A stretch of DNA of 64,000 nt, from contig NC_133232.1 in assembly GCF_040436345.1 (NCBI RefSeq), positions 28,893,315 through 28,957,314 on the forward strand. The letters are read 5' to 3'. Position 1 is the first letter of the stretch; every line of letters starts with the position of its first letter. Shown in pieces: positions 1 to 10,666 of the stretch. Below the pieces are notes generated by a model. The model was not told the DNA's origin and made no database searches. It worked only from the letters and a program-made list of their open reading frames with translations. The DNA is from Pagrus major (lineage: Eukaryota; Chordata; Actinopteri; Spariformes; Sparidae). Both the position numbers and the translations under genes were made by a program.

Positions 1-2
1 CG

Positions 3-635
3 GTGGAGGCCGAGCAGCTGATGGCAGAGACAGAGGAGCTGGCGGGTGAGTGGATGTCTCGTCATAGGAAAATTATGTGGTTTCCCACTCCTGAAGAGAC
101 CCTGCACTATAATCCAGTATCCACTGGTATCACCCCAGGGCCCACCCTGTATGCAGTTGCCCGCATCAGCAACCTGAGGTCTGCCTTTGACCTGTTTATA
201 ACAGAGGAGATAATTCAGCTGCTGTGCACCCACACAAACATGCATGGGAGGCGAAGGTGTGAGGATTGGAGGGATGTGGATGAAGTGGAGATGAGAGCCT
301 ACATTGGGATTCTGGTTCTGGCTGGCGTCTACCACTCAAGACACGAAGCAACACGTGGCATGTGGGATGCCAAGACAGGACGGGCCATGTTTCGTGCTAC
401 GATGCCCCTCTACCGCTACACTCGGCCATGTCCCCCACGCTCAGCAGCTGCTGCTGCCATTGTTACCGGGATACAAGAGGGTGAATCAGAGTGTGACCCA
501 GAACCTGCCAACAAATTAGGAGAAGGTGTGAACTGTGCACCCAAAGAGGAACAAGAACGGCAACCACTTCTCCAACTGTGGAAAGTGTGTCTGCAAGGAC
601 ACTCTGCTGTGGTTTGCACATCCTGCTGCTCTTGA
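3..635 (+). pseudogene. piggyBac-type transposase remnant, 5'-truncated and internally deleted
   Basis: The open frame runs into the window from the left, so the 5' part is missing. Its first ~130 residues look like the N-terminal part of the piggyBac DDE transposase domain (the segment with RRCEDWRDVDEVEMRAYIGI and GVYHSRHEATRGMWD). The frame then jumps, after about residue 140, to a short cysteine-rich tail ending VVCTSCCS, which resembles the C-terminal zinc finger of piggyBac transposases. The central catalytic core with the DDD residues is absent, so the copy cannot be active. In the tail the cysteine-finger pattern is split over two frames: an apparent one-base insertion near 545-550 and a one-base loss near 598-600 compensate each other, leaving the frame open but the finger scrambled between them. 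What follows is typical piggyBac 3' sequence ending at TTAA. Domain assignment is from pattern memory, not a search. Confidence 0.75.
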
Positions 636-724
636 GCATGCACACACACACTGAAACACACTGTTTAACTTCTCTCTCTCTGACACACAAACACGCACAT
701 GCTGTTGTTGTTCTCTAAAAAAAC

Positions 725-1773
725 AACAAATGGGCATTTTTGGCCACTCACATGCAACATTGGAGTTTTGTCTTTTTTGTCACTGCTAAAAAGTAAAAAT
801 GCAAAAAAATAATAATCTTTGTTACTGTTACTGACCTGCAATGATAGAAAAATATTGGGTTGCATCAATCATATGGTGAAAAAATGACAACTTTCCCCCT
901 GGAAAGTTAGTGGTAATATATAAATATATAGTCTAACTGGTATTTAAAGGGTTAAAATTCTGGAATTGATTAACATTTTGGATTTCATGATCAGGACTGA
1001 TGCCAAATTAAAAAAATTAACCAGTGAAAGAAGCAAATATTTTCAGTATATAGTGTTTTGTAGAAGCAAACAGGAGGTGGCCATTTTTGGCCACGAACAA
1101 GCTGAGAGGGAGTTTTTTTGTTTTTCTGTCACTGCACAAAAAACTAATGAAGCATAAAAATCATTGTTACTGCTTATTGTTGACACACATTAAGCTGCAA
1201 TGATGGTTAAAGAATAAATCAGGTAGCATGTATTATTTGGTAAAAACAATGTGATTTTATGCTTTTCTCCCTTATAAATCATCAGCATTATGTGATCTAA
1301 CAGGCATTTAAAGGGTTCTTTATATATATATTCATTTTATAGCATTTTGGAAATGTAAACAGGAGGTGGCCATTTTTGGCCACGAAAAAGCTGAGGGGGA
1401 GTTTTATCTACTTTGCCTTCCCTGCACAAAAATAATAATGCATAATAATCAGTGTTGTTGTTAATCAGTTACATATCTCAGACTGTGTTATTGATAATAC
1501 AAGAAAAACCGGTAGCACTGAGAAGATAGGCAGTGGTCATTTTTGTGGTAGTTTTCCATTGTGCAAACTAATTGGCATTTGAGGGGTTAAAAAATTAAAA
1601 AGGAATGGATATGTTGTACTGGTGACAAGAACTGATATTGATTAAAAACTTTATGCAGTAAAAGCAGCAAAAAACACAAAAAATCTAAAAAATTACAGAC
1701 AATCTGTTGGTGGCCATTTTTGGCCACGAACAAGCTGAGAGGGTAGTGATTTTGAACAAGGCCAGAGGGTTAA
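725..1773 (+). mobile_element. piggyBac 3' region with degenerate tandem array, ending at TTAA
   Basis: After the transposase stop come four related units, near 730-955, 1073-1318, 1363-1588 and 1708-1773. Three of them (from 1073) carry the palindromic core GGCCATTTTTGGCCAC followed by GAA(C/A)AAGCTGAG; the first has only a variant of the core. The first three end with a (T/G)(A)GGGTT-type string. The last unit closes with CCAGAGGG followed by TTAA at 1770-1773, which read on the other strand is TTAACCCTCTGG, the form expected for a piggyBac terminus and target site. I take 1769 as the 3' end of the element. Confidence 0.65.
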
Positions 1774-2339
1774 AGAACATACAGGAAGTCACAGAAATAT
1801 TCACATCCTGTTAGATCCATCTGTAGGCTACCTGTAGTTTGCAGAACACGTTCGGATAGCTATGGCTGAAGAAATTGCGTATGCACTGTCATTTATAAAT
1901 CATACAATCCCTAAATTTAAGAAATTGAACTACTGAATTAACAGTCCAAACGTTCTCATAGCTATATAGGCTACACATGGGGAGGACAAGCAGCAAAGGT
2001 TTCTTATAATCTTTATTTATTGATGTATTTATATTTGTAATTATATACAGTATATATGTGGGAATATGCAGAGGAGGATTAAGGTAGTCATGGGCCCCTA
2101 GGCTATTTTTTATGTGGGCCCCCCCTTATGCATCATGCTCTCCCAGAAAAAATTTAATTTTGCACCATGTGTAACAGTGCAGGAGAATATTTGGCAAACA
2201 TGATCCACACACACTCCAGTTAGCAAATCAAATCGATGAGCTTGATTGGATGAGGTGACCCGTGTCTGCCCAATCAGTGCTGTTTTGTTTGTTTATTACC
2301 CCATGGACCAATAGAGGTCAATGAATTTTTCCATTATTG
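1774..2339. other. intergenic, no gene; short GGGCCCC-rich repeat fragment
   Basis: No coding signal. A GGGCCCCTAGGC / GTGGGCCCCCCC stretch at about 2090-2125 looks like a fragment of a common fish dispersed repeat. Similar wording (AGAGCCGGCCCTG) reappears at 5384-5397 near the other end of the following block. Confidence 0.4.
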
Positions 2340-2660
2340 TTGATAGCAGTTAAATTAAAAGTGCTCATTAAGTCAACTCAAATATTTGCAGTTACTATGA
2401 CTTAAAGTTTCCAGTTTTCAAACCACAGGAATAAGTTCGCAGAACTTAAAAGAATAAGTACACAACCACATAATTTTTATGTTACCAAAACTCAATGTTT
2501 ATTAGTATGTGTTGACATGGTTTTTAAGTACACAGTAGTCAAATATGTTGAGTAAGTATACTAAAAACCATGTGACTCAAAATTTCAACTTTGAGGCAAT
2601 TGATTGCCTCAATTACATTGAGTATAGCTAACTTAATACATCTAAAAGTCATAAATATCT
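2340..2660 (+). repeat. AT-rich ACTTAA/ACTCAA repeat, left flank of the minus-strand gene block
   Basis: Degenerate strings of the kind AAGTACACA, ACTCAA and ACTTAA recur every 20-40 bases. A perfect hairpin is present: TTGAGGCAAT at 2591-2600, two-base loop, and its reverse complement at 2603-2612. The same word usage returns at 5810-6010 on the far side of the gene, suggesting both flanks derive from one element family. Confidence 0.5.
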
Positions 2661-3282
2661 GCGACTGAACAGTATTTTCTTGCCTGCTCCCTTTTAGCAC
2701 ACTGCAATTTTGAAATTAAATAGAAAAATAAATAATAAACATTTATAAATTAAAATAAATGGAACAAAAAATATTTAGTGAGGAAAATAATCAAGAGTAA
2801 TCAAAAATAATGATAAATAATAATACCTAATAAATCTAATACAGCTATATATAAATAAAAGAAACTGCAGTGTGCTTTTGGCTTCCTGGCTAATACCTGA
2901 GTAAGGCAACAGGGCAGCAAAATGGATGAATTTACAGTAATGCTAAAGACTGTTTAAGAACATTTTCACTTAAAACTCTAATATGTAATTGTTTTTACAT
3001 TAACCAGTAACAAATGTACAATGAAATTTGGGTCATCTTGCATAGCCCACAATGGTTGAGAAATATCATTACGAAAAACATTAAACCATACAAAACATTA
3101 GTGTTACTTTTGCATTATATTAATGAGAACAAAGGCACATTGTGTAGTTTGGGCCTATTGGCTGAACACCTGCAGAGTACAGTACCCTTTTGAGGCAGTA
3201 TTTAGACAAAAAGAGAGAACTTTGAACTGCTACTCAACTACTTTGAAATGCTTTACCCTGCATCCTTCTTTAAGATGAGTTT
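2661..3282. other. AT-rich spacer and probable 3' UTR of the minus-strand gene
   Basis: This stretch lies downstream of the stop codon of the minus-strand gene. It is very AT-rich with no open frame worth reporting. The gene's transcript presumably ends here, but I could not fix a cleavage site. Confidence 0.4.
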
Positions 3283-5773
3283 CTACATCAACTCATTCTT
3301 GAGGGTCTGCAACCTGGGTGACAGTTTACCACTTTCTAGACCAAGTAAAATCTTTTGAGTCAATTCAAAAGAGTTGGTCAGTGCTTTGGGATAGCTGGGG
3401 TGTAGTGCATAGATGAGTCCAAACATTACCAGGAAGGCATCGCTAAATCTGGGGAGACTGATCATGGCATCACTTTCAATGACAACAGAGATTTTCACAG
3501 GCTGGTAGTGAACTGGACTTGTGTCATGGTCACTGATGACAGTAAGGAGGGCCATTGCAACACCATCAAGCCCTGGCTCATCAGACTCGTCCTGAATGAA
3601 TGAAAAAGAGATACTAATCACAATCTAACCCATGGGATAGAACAGACAACATATAATTTATCTTTATTTTACAAAATCCCATTGAGATCCAACACCTCCT
3701 TTACAAGGGAGACCTAGGTCTCATTGTAAGAGGTGAAAAACAGAAGATCAATGTTCTGCACACATGAATCAGCCAATTTACCCGAGAATCAAAGTGGCGT
3801 GAGATAGACTGAAACTAAGCTAGAGGACATATACAGGAAAATGTTTTACTGAACATCTTATCACTTTGAACACAACACCAATTCAGTTCCTTTGTAGTGA
3901 GGAGAAATAAAACAGACCATACATGGAAACTGTATGGGTTGACTAAACAAAGGTAAATCCTAGAACATGTTAGTATTTTGATGAACTGTTTACATAATAC
4001 ACAGTAGTATCTGTTAGTTACTTAAGGAGACTCACTGTGCAGGTTCTGAAATACACAGGAAGGGCTTGGAGAACGGTAGTGCGCTTGGTGTCGATGTCAT
4101 GCATTTCCTATTTCCAGATAAAAACAGAATTGTATATAGTGAAGAGTTTACTGAACAAAGCTGATTTTAAACAGTCAAATCAGAACCCATGTCCACAAAT
4201 AACCTGTTCACATCTTTAATGCAATCAGACAAATAGCAATCGCAACTAATTGCAAAATTCAAACAGCTCATTTGAATTACTGAACCTGTCCAATATTCCA
4301 CTGGTTCAACTATTGAAATGTGTAATAATCTATTGACCTGTTCATCATGGATTTTTAAAATTTCAGCCAGGGCATCTGCTGTCTTCCTAGTTTTTGATGC
4401 CTTCTGTCTGAATAAGGTCATCAGTCGAGGAAGATGGCGGTCAAGCTCAGCATAGAATGTGTTGGGCAGGTTCTGATTCGTAATCTGCTGGAACTCTGCA
4501 TACAACTACATTGAAATAACAGCAGGAAGACAATACAGCAGCAACAGTTAAACAGCTCAATTTGAAGAATCTCACACACATTTATAAAGCAGCAAATAGC
4601 TGCCAAATAAGTAAGAGTTACAATTTTCACTTTAAAGAGAGAGCTCATCCATATTACCTCAGACTCTATTTTGAGAGCAGGCCAGAGATCCATGAGCTCG
4701 TTCACTGGTGGGCAGGACATCACTATGGTCTGTCGGCGCAGAGGAAATGTGGTCTCCGTCATCTTTCTAATGATCATGTTGGAAACAAAACAGAACTCCT
4801 TATAGTTACAACTTGATATATCAATAAGTGAATTACTATTAGCTTACCAAAACATGGTCATGGACTACAGCTAACACTTTAAAATGACAACATGTTTTCT
4901 TCAAAACTATTTGTTTTTATAGCGTCTATAGATGGAAAATAGCTTAAGTAAACTTGGTTTAGTAGTTGGTTAGTTAATTAGTTTTTAACATATTTTTAAG
5001 ACAAATCTTGAATGAACTGAACAAAACAAAAATTAATTTTATTTATTGGTATTAGGTATATTTTATATTAGAGAGAGAGAGAGAGATGGTTGGAAGAAGA
5101 ATTCACATACAAAATGGATTACCTGGTATCTTTATCACATCCCCAGTTGTCTTCCTTTACTCTGTCGTAACTTCTTGAAACTGGAACAGAGAGGTGCAAA
5201 GGCATAAACTGATGAACAATTAAAAAGCATCCAAACAGTGTCAAATTATAAATACTTTCATTTATAATTTTTTCCATGTTAATGATCAATCCATGAGACA
5301 TGAGAGGGGGGTTCAATTAAATTTTATAAAGATTAAAACACTTTGTTTTATGTCTATGTCGACTGCCTATACCCCCTATGCCAAGAGCCGGCCCTGCCAC
5401 CTCCTCTAGGACAAGTATCCAACATTTTAAACTGCCTCATTACAACAGGCAACACACAACTGAACACCTGCTAGGCCTGCTAGCTCAATGTTTCCTTCTG
5501 GAAGCGTGGCAAAGCACATAAAAAACACGGACCCGCCATTTCTGCTATTTTTTTCGACACGCACCCAAAATACAACTAAATGTTAGTATATTAACAATAT
5601 ATGAACATTCTAAACTTACAGTAAGTCCAGTGAGGCTGACTGTTGCCGCGTAGGTCCAACTTTCTGCAGTCCTCCGTGCTGCCTCTCTTCGGTGCTGCTT
5701 CCCCCTGCTCGCGCTCAAACTTTTCTTCTTCTGTTTCTGTTTTAAAATAATAGAAATAAGAAGACTTTACCAT
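3283..5773 (-). CDS. six-exon gene of a multicopy fish family (SAMD3-like/uncharacterised)
   Basis: Exons on the minus strand: 5773-5620, 5180-5123, 4766-4658, 4505-4338, 4107-4036 and 3591-3283. Each junction has an AG acceptor and a GT donor (4338 uses a weaker GTCAAT), phases match throughout, and the lengths sum to 870 nt, i.e. 289 residues plus TAG at 3285-3283. The start is the ATG at 5773-5771; it is the least certain part. The product has a charged Glu-rich N-terminus, then SYDRVKEDNWGCDKDTRKMT, FPLRRQ, a helical middle (PRLMTLFRQKASKTRKTADA) and a C-terminal domain ending near QKILLGLESGKLSPRLQTL. I recognise this arrangement from a large fish family annotated as SAMD3-like or uncharacterised. 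No SAM domain or catalytic motif is visible and the function is unknown. The intact phase of all six exons argues for a young or functional copy. The block is flanked by repeat-like DNA, so it may travel with a mobile element (inference). Confidence 0.65.
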
Positions 5774-5809
5774 TCTTATATGTAGGCCTACTTTATTCTA
5801 TTAAGTTGT

Positions 5810-6010
5810 ACTTAAGATGTGTTTTTAAGTTATGCTTACTTAATAAAGAAATAGTTCACTTTAACCAAACATTATTAGTATAAATTACTCAAAAAGAAAG
5901 AACATGTTACACAAACTTGACATAATTAAGTTAGTAGAACTTTTTTAAAACTTTGAGTATACAGTACTTAATTTATTTAATTAATTTGAACGTTCGGGTT
6001 TACAGTGTAT
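5810..6010 (-). repeat. AT-rich ACTTAA/AGTATAC repeat, right flank of the gene block
   Basis: Repeated words such as ACTTAA, GAGTATAC and TTAAGTTAGTAG resemble those at 2340-2660. The block ends in CGTTCGGGTTTACAGTGT, which could be an element terminus. I could not find an exact inverted or direct copy of that end on the left side. Confidence 0.45.
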
Positions 6011-6524
6011 AAACTTTAAGCAAATTCTGTCCTGGGTTTTAACTAATTAATAATCCAAAGGAAAAATCACAAAAACACTTAAAAGTCATGAAAATTCATC
6101 CAAATCTAGCAATTTAGAGAGACTGTTACCAGACAGCAGAGACTGTTACCAGACAGGAGGGACTGTTGACGGTGAAGGAGGAGGAGTGTTTAATGAAGAT
6201 CATTCTATTCTCTTTAACATTTCTTCAGTGCCCATTTAATATGATCAGTCTGAAATTTGTATGTCAATATTTCAGAGGGTGAACTTGTCTTTCTAGATGC
6301 AGTAAAATAGATATCAGGTGTCACAGGGTTGCCAGGTCTTTCTTACAGAACCAGCCCATCAGAACTCAAAATGTGCCCTTACCAAACCATATACACTGCT
6401 TTTAAAGTCCAACAGTATCACTATTATTGATAAATGTGTTATAATATCTACAAAGTAACACCATAAATGTTTTGTTTACCAGCATTAATAGAAGTTTTCC
6501 CTCAACACTTCTTCAGAATTGTAC
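6011..6524. repeat. intergenic; short 20-bp tandem repeat at 6121-6170
   Basis: GACTGTTACCAGACAGCAGA occurs in about two and a half head-to-tail copies at 6121-6170. The rest shows no gene or recognisable structure. Confidence 0.6.
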
Positions 6525-7328
6525 TTAACCCTCGTATTGTCTTCCCATTTACTACACACCTTTTGTCCTCTCGGGTCAAATTGACCCGGTCTGTTTTGAC
6601 TGCTTATAAAGCATGAGGTATAAAATGATCACCAAATTTTTTTGTTTCAACTTTTAAGTGAACATATATCTTACATATCTAACATATCTTTTACACTTAT
6701 TTTTGTAATTTATGGTATGATAGACCTCATTTACATAACATTATACCTCATTTTTTAGTTAAAAAAAGCAGAAATTCTCCATTATTTTCACTATGGTTAT
6801 GATCACAGGCACACAAGTAGATGGAATATCACAGACTGGTATATGTCAAAGTTTAGTCAGGATATTGTTTTGAAACCACTTGGCAGCAAATAGTCACACC
6901 TGTTTTCCTTGTCTTGTTTGACTGTTTTATAAAGCATGAAGTATGAAACGATAACACAATTCTGTGTTATACCTTTTAGTCAACTTGTTTCCAACACATT
7001 ACCACAAATTTTACATACATTTTTGTAATGTATGGTATAATATACCTAATTTCCATGGAATTATACCTAATTTTTAAGTAAAAAAAGCATGAATTATGAA
7101 ATATTTTGACTCTAGTTAGGATCAGAGGCACATATGTTGATGCACAGACTGGTATATGTCAAAGTTTAGTCAGGATATTGTTTTGAAACCATTTAATTTT
7201 TTTTCTGTTGTCCTCTCTCTGTAGGTAGATCAGAAGTTGTGATGAACTTAGGTTTACACATCTGTAGCTTTGAAGTTGTGTGTGTGTGTTTGTGCGTGTG
7301 TGTGTGTGTGAGTGAGTGTTAGAGGTCA

Positions 7329-7360
<32 letters not shown>

Positions 7361-7435
7361 TTGTGTGTAGCCCCATGTAGGTAGATCAGAAGTTGTGATG
7401 AAATTATGTTTACACATCTGTAGCGTTGAAGTTGT

Positions 7436-7476
<41 letters not shown>

Positions 7477-7497
7477 TGAGAGTGAGTGTCAGAGGTC

Positions 7498-7543
<46 letters not shown>

Positions 7544-7557
7544 GAAGACAAGGTTAA
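6525..7557 (+). mobile_element. non-autonomous piggyBac-type element bounded by TTAA
   Basis: TTAA at 6525-6528 is followed by CCCTCGTATTGTCTTC, and TTAA at 7554-7557 is preceded by GAAGACAAGG, whose reverse complement CCTTGTCTTC matches the left end with a small gap. Just inside the left end is a palindrome, CGGGTCAAATTGACCCG. The interior contains a ~313-bp imperfect tandem duplication (the string ACAGACTGGTATATGTC at 6831 and 7144), then a ~156-bp duplication carrying TG/GA microsatellites (GTAGGTAGATCAG at 7221 and 7377). There is no transposase frame. TTAA target sites and CC-initial termini are the hallmark of piggyBac. Confidence 0.7.
7277..7541 (+). repeat. compound TG/GA microsatellites inside the piggyBac element
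   Basis: Runs of TG lie at about 7277-7310, 7331-7360, 7433-7461 and 7500-7541, with GA runs at 7460-7475. They sit in two copies of a ~156-bp unit. Short open frames across them are low complexity and not genes. Confidence 0.9.
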
Positions 7558-9977
7558 ATAAAATATTTGAGTTCCACTGTGGTGGTTTCTCTTACATGGT
7601 TTCATTTAAGTAACTGCTTCAATCCAGAAGGTCAAATTATTCAGTATGTCACAAAAAAGCATCGATCAGAAAAAAGACTTCTGTGTCAGAACTTTGTTTT
7701 TTTCCTTATTTTCTCTCTTCAGGTTTATCTGATGACCATCTGGAGGAATCGACACCTGCAGGTTAGGATTTAAAATAGTTCAAACTGGCTCCACCTCAAG
7801 CAGCTACAACAGTAAAATGCTGCTTCAGTAACAGTTACAATCAAATAATTGGGCCATAACATAATATTTACTGGTCCTAAGGGACATTTAACTTTTGATA
7901 CTAAAAGTGCATTTTGCTGATAAAACTACTTTTACTTTAGTTACTTTGAATGCAGGACTTTAATCATGAAGGAGTTTCTTTGTGTTGTATTGGTAAGATC
8001 TGAGTATTTCCAGCACCACTGACCAAGGAGTCCACTGTAAAGAACTTGATGCTTCATATTCAGAATGATTCATGTTCAACAACCTTTATTTTGCATCAGG
8101 TGATTGAAGCAAAATCTATTCAAAAACATTAATTACATCAAGACACCGTAAATTCATACAAGGTGGGTACGAAGTGCAGCATTTACATTTAATAAAGACA
8201 CAGTGAAGCAATTTAAAAACCGCTAACAATCAAACCTTCAGACCATCCAGCACAAATCTTCTAACTGTAGATAGGACCCCTCCCTTTTTGTTGACTAAGC
8301 GGTTCCCTATTTATTTAGCAGAGTGATACATCATTTCACACAAACGATCTTTGGTACTACAAATTCCTCCAGTGACGTAGTCTCGGCCGCTGTAAACAGT
8401 CCTCCTAATAAACCAGTCCACCAGTGACGCCTGGTTTTACCAGCTGGCCTCTTTTGGGATTTAATCACCCTGCAGACAGACTGATTATCCGGATCATCTT
8501 ACTGATGAGGGGTTTGATCATTGACGATAATCAGCAGACATTTCAGTGAGGGCTGGGGGCTTCTTTTATAGTTTTATCCAAATTTAGAAACACACAGCCT
8601 TGCTTAACTAACATGTGAATAAACATTTCTTTAAAAGCCTATTTCTTTTCAGAAATCAGCTTTTGAATAGGCATCCAGTCAGGGCTAAACTACAAATATA
8701 AACCTTTACTTTAATTATGTTATTAACAATTAACAAGTTATTTAAAAGAAAATGGTATTGTTCTTTCTTCATGGTGTGATTTACAATCATGATTACATGT
8801 AGTTACTCAGCTGTTCAAAGAGCAATGTTTTCCCCACCCAGCATCCCTGAGAGTGCTGGTTGGTTTCATTGTAAACACACGATTAACAAATTCAAGGGCA
8901 CCACATGAGTCCAATGTCCTGCAGTTAAATAAGATGTAGGATTTAAAAAAACAGCAGGACTGACAACTATGGCACTAGAGATAACTTAAAGGTCGACATT
9001 GAATTTATTTTAGTAACCCATTTCCCCAGAGAGGTCCAGGTTGGATGCCACTGTTTGGTAGCGAGGAATGTGGGGTGGAGCTGGGGTGAAATTCTTCTCT
9101 CTGGGACAGACATCCACCCACTACCCCCGTCCTACTGATAACCCAGTCATTCGGGGAAGCTACCACACTAGAAATATGTCAGCATGCATGAAGGCACTTA
9201 AAGGGAACATGAGTGTCTGCAGGATGGGTTTGCATGTGGGAAAAATCCTGATTCAACAACTAACCCTCATGTAGTGGGAAGTCATGATCAGGACACTACG
9301 GCACTTTTGAATTGGATTTGGGGTTATTGCTAAAAATTAGCTCTGTGGTAAACACAATCTTATGATACTTACACGTTTTGTTCAGCAAGATAATCTCCAC
9401 AGATGAACACAACTTTTGTGATTTTCAAAGAATAAATGAAATTGCTAGAAGCAAAAAGCTACTGTTGGGCTATAAACAGACTACATTGCGGTCGCATGAC
9501 TTAAACATCACCACCACTAAGCGTCTTACTACACAATTGCTATACACCTTTTCTGTGAATTGATAATCTATTAATTGTAAAGTTAGAGATAGAAAAGTTA
9601 AAGTAAAGACGCACTAGTGAGCAGATGAGTCTCAGTGTTCGGCATGATGATGTTTAATATCCATGACGTAACTTCTGTGGTCTCATTTAGCCACTTATTA
9701 GCAACTGCCTTTGTTTAGACACATAAGCTCTTTATAATTAAATTGAGGGACATTACGTCATGTATTTCATGTCATAGAACAAAACATGTAAATATCATAA
9801 ACCTGTGGTAACCACAGATCTATTTTCAGGCATTTTACTGAAAATCCATTTACAAAACCCATAGACTTTGAGACGATGGAACCGGCTTCCGGGTTTAGGG
9901 ACTCCTTAAAAGTGATTGGTCCATGCTCATTACTAGAGCATTAAACTAAAAAGCCATTTTTCGCTGATGAATCAAAA
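7558..9977. other. intergenic, no gene; contains one dispersed repeat fragment (7800-8010)
   Basis: At 7800-8010 is a fragment of a widespread fish repeat whose hallmark is GCAGGACTTTAATCATGAAGG (compare 29900-29955, 55825-55930 and 58300-58510). The remainder, 8011-9977, holds only short random open frames, no splice-consistent exon series and no identifiable RNA gene. Confidence 0.5.
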
Positions 9978-10050
9978 TGCCGAAACCCGGGATCGAACCA
10001 GGGACCTTTAGATCTTCAGTCTAACGCTCTCCCAACTGAGCTATTTCGGC
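9978..10050 (-). tRNA. tRNA-Phe (anticodon GAA)
   Basis: Read on the minus strand, this 73-nt sequence folds as a complete cloverleaf without intron. The acceptor stem GCCGAAA pairs with TTTCGGC, the D arm contains GCTCAGTTGGGAGAGC, and the T arm contains GGTTCGATCC. Discriminator base A is at 9978 and CCA is not encoded. The anticodon GAA is at 10017-10015, flanked by CT and GA as in vertebrate tRNA-Phe. A TTTT pol III terminator follows immediately (9977-9974). Internal A and B boxes (TAGCTCAGTTGG, GGTTCGATCC) are intact, so the gene should be expressible. It stands alone, 570 bp upstream of and divergent from hs6st2. Confidence 0.96.
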
Positions 10051-10620
10051 GATGAGACTACTTAATATTCCTAATCTAATTTAAACAAATACTTCAATGA
10101 CAAAGCCCGTATTGTGTTGTCTTTACATTACTAATTGATTTCCACTTTGATCGTGAAACAGCTTCAGCCGCTGGTCGCGTAACTCTGTTTGTCCACGGCT
10201 CTGGTTTTTTAGCACGCGCCACACGGTGACGTAATTTTCACGCCCATGTCGAGCGCGGGGGCTTCTGGGAAGAAAGGTCAAGAATCGGTGGCTGTGCGAG
10301 ACAACGGAGCCACTGCAGCATGAAAGATCATCGCTTTGTAGAAATAACTCATAATACTGCGGGAAAAAACTACTCCACGTCACCGAGTGAGACATTTACG
10401 TGTTGTCGCCTTCAACACAGCAACAATTATAAGAAGCTATTGTGCGTTTTTTGTGAGACTCGGTCGACACTGTGGCTAGCTTTCGTTAGCTGGCTAGCAG
10501 CTGCATTGTTATTGTTTTCCCTTCGTTTGTTTGCCTGATAAACACCATTTCTCGAGGTTCCCCCGCCAAAGGCAGGGATCCGGACTGCCTGAGTGATGTT
10601 TTTCTGTCCGTCCCGGGAAA
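10051..10620 (+). promoter_or_regulatory. hs6st2: hs6st2 5' flank, promoter and 5' UTR
   Basis: The interval between the divergent tRNA gene and the hs6st2 start becomes CpG-richer from about 10190 onward, as expected for a housekeeping-type promoter. I see no clear TATA box and cannot place the start site. The start codon context is AAAATGG, with G at +4. Confidence 0.45.
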
Positions 10621-10631
10621 ATGGATGAGAA

Positions 10632-10666
<35 letters not shown>

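Noticed and set aside
7722-7761. possible 39-nt exon between TTCTCTCTTCAG and GTTAGG
   Set aside because: The borders look like splice sites but there is no neighbouring exon in phase and the translation is uninformative.
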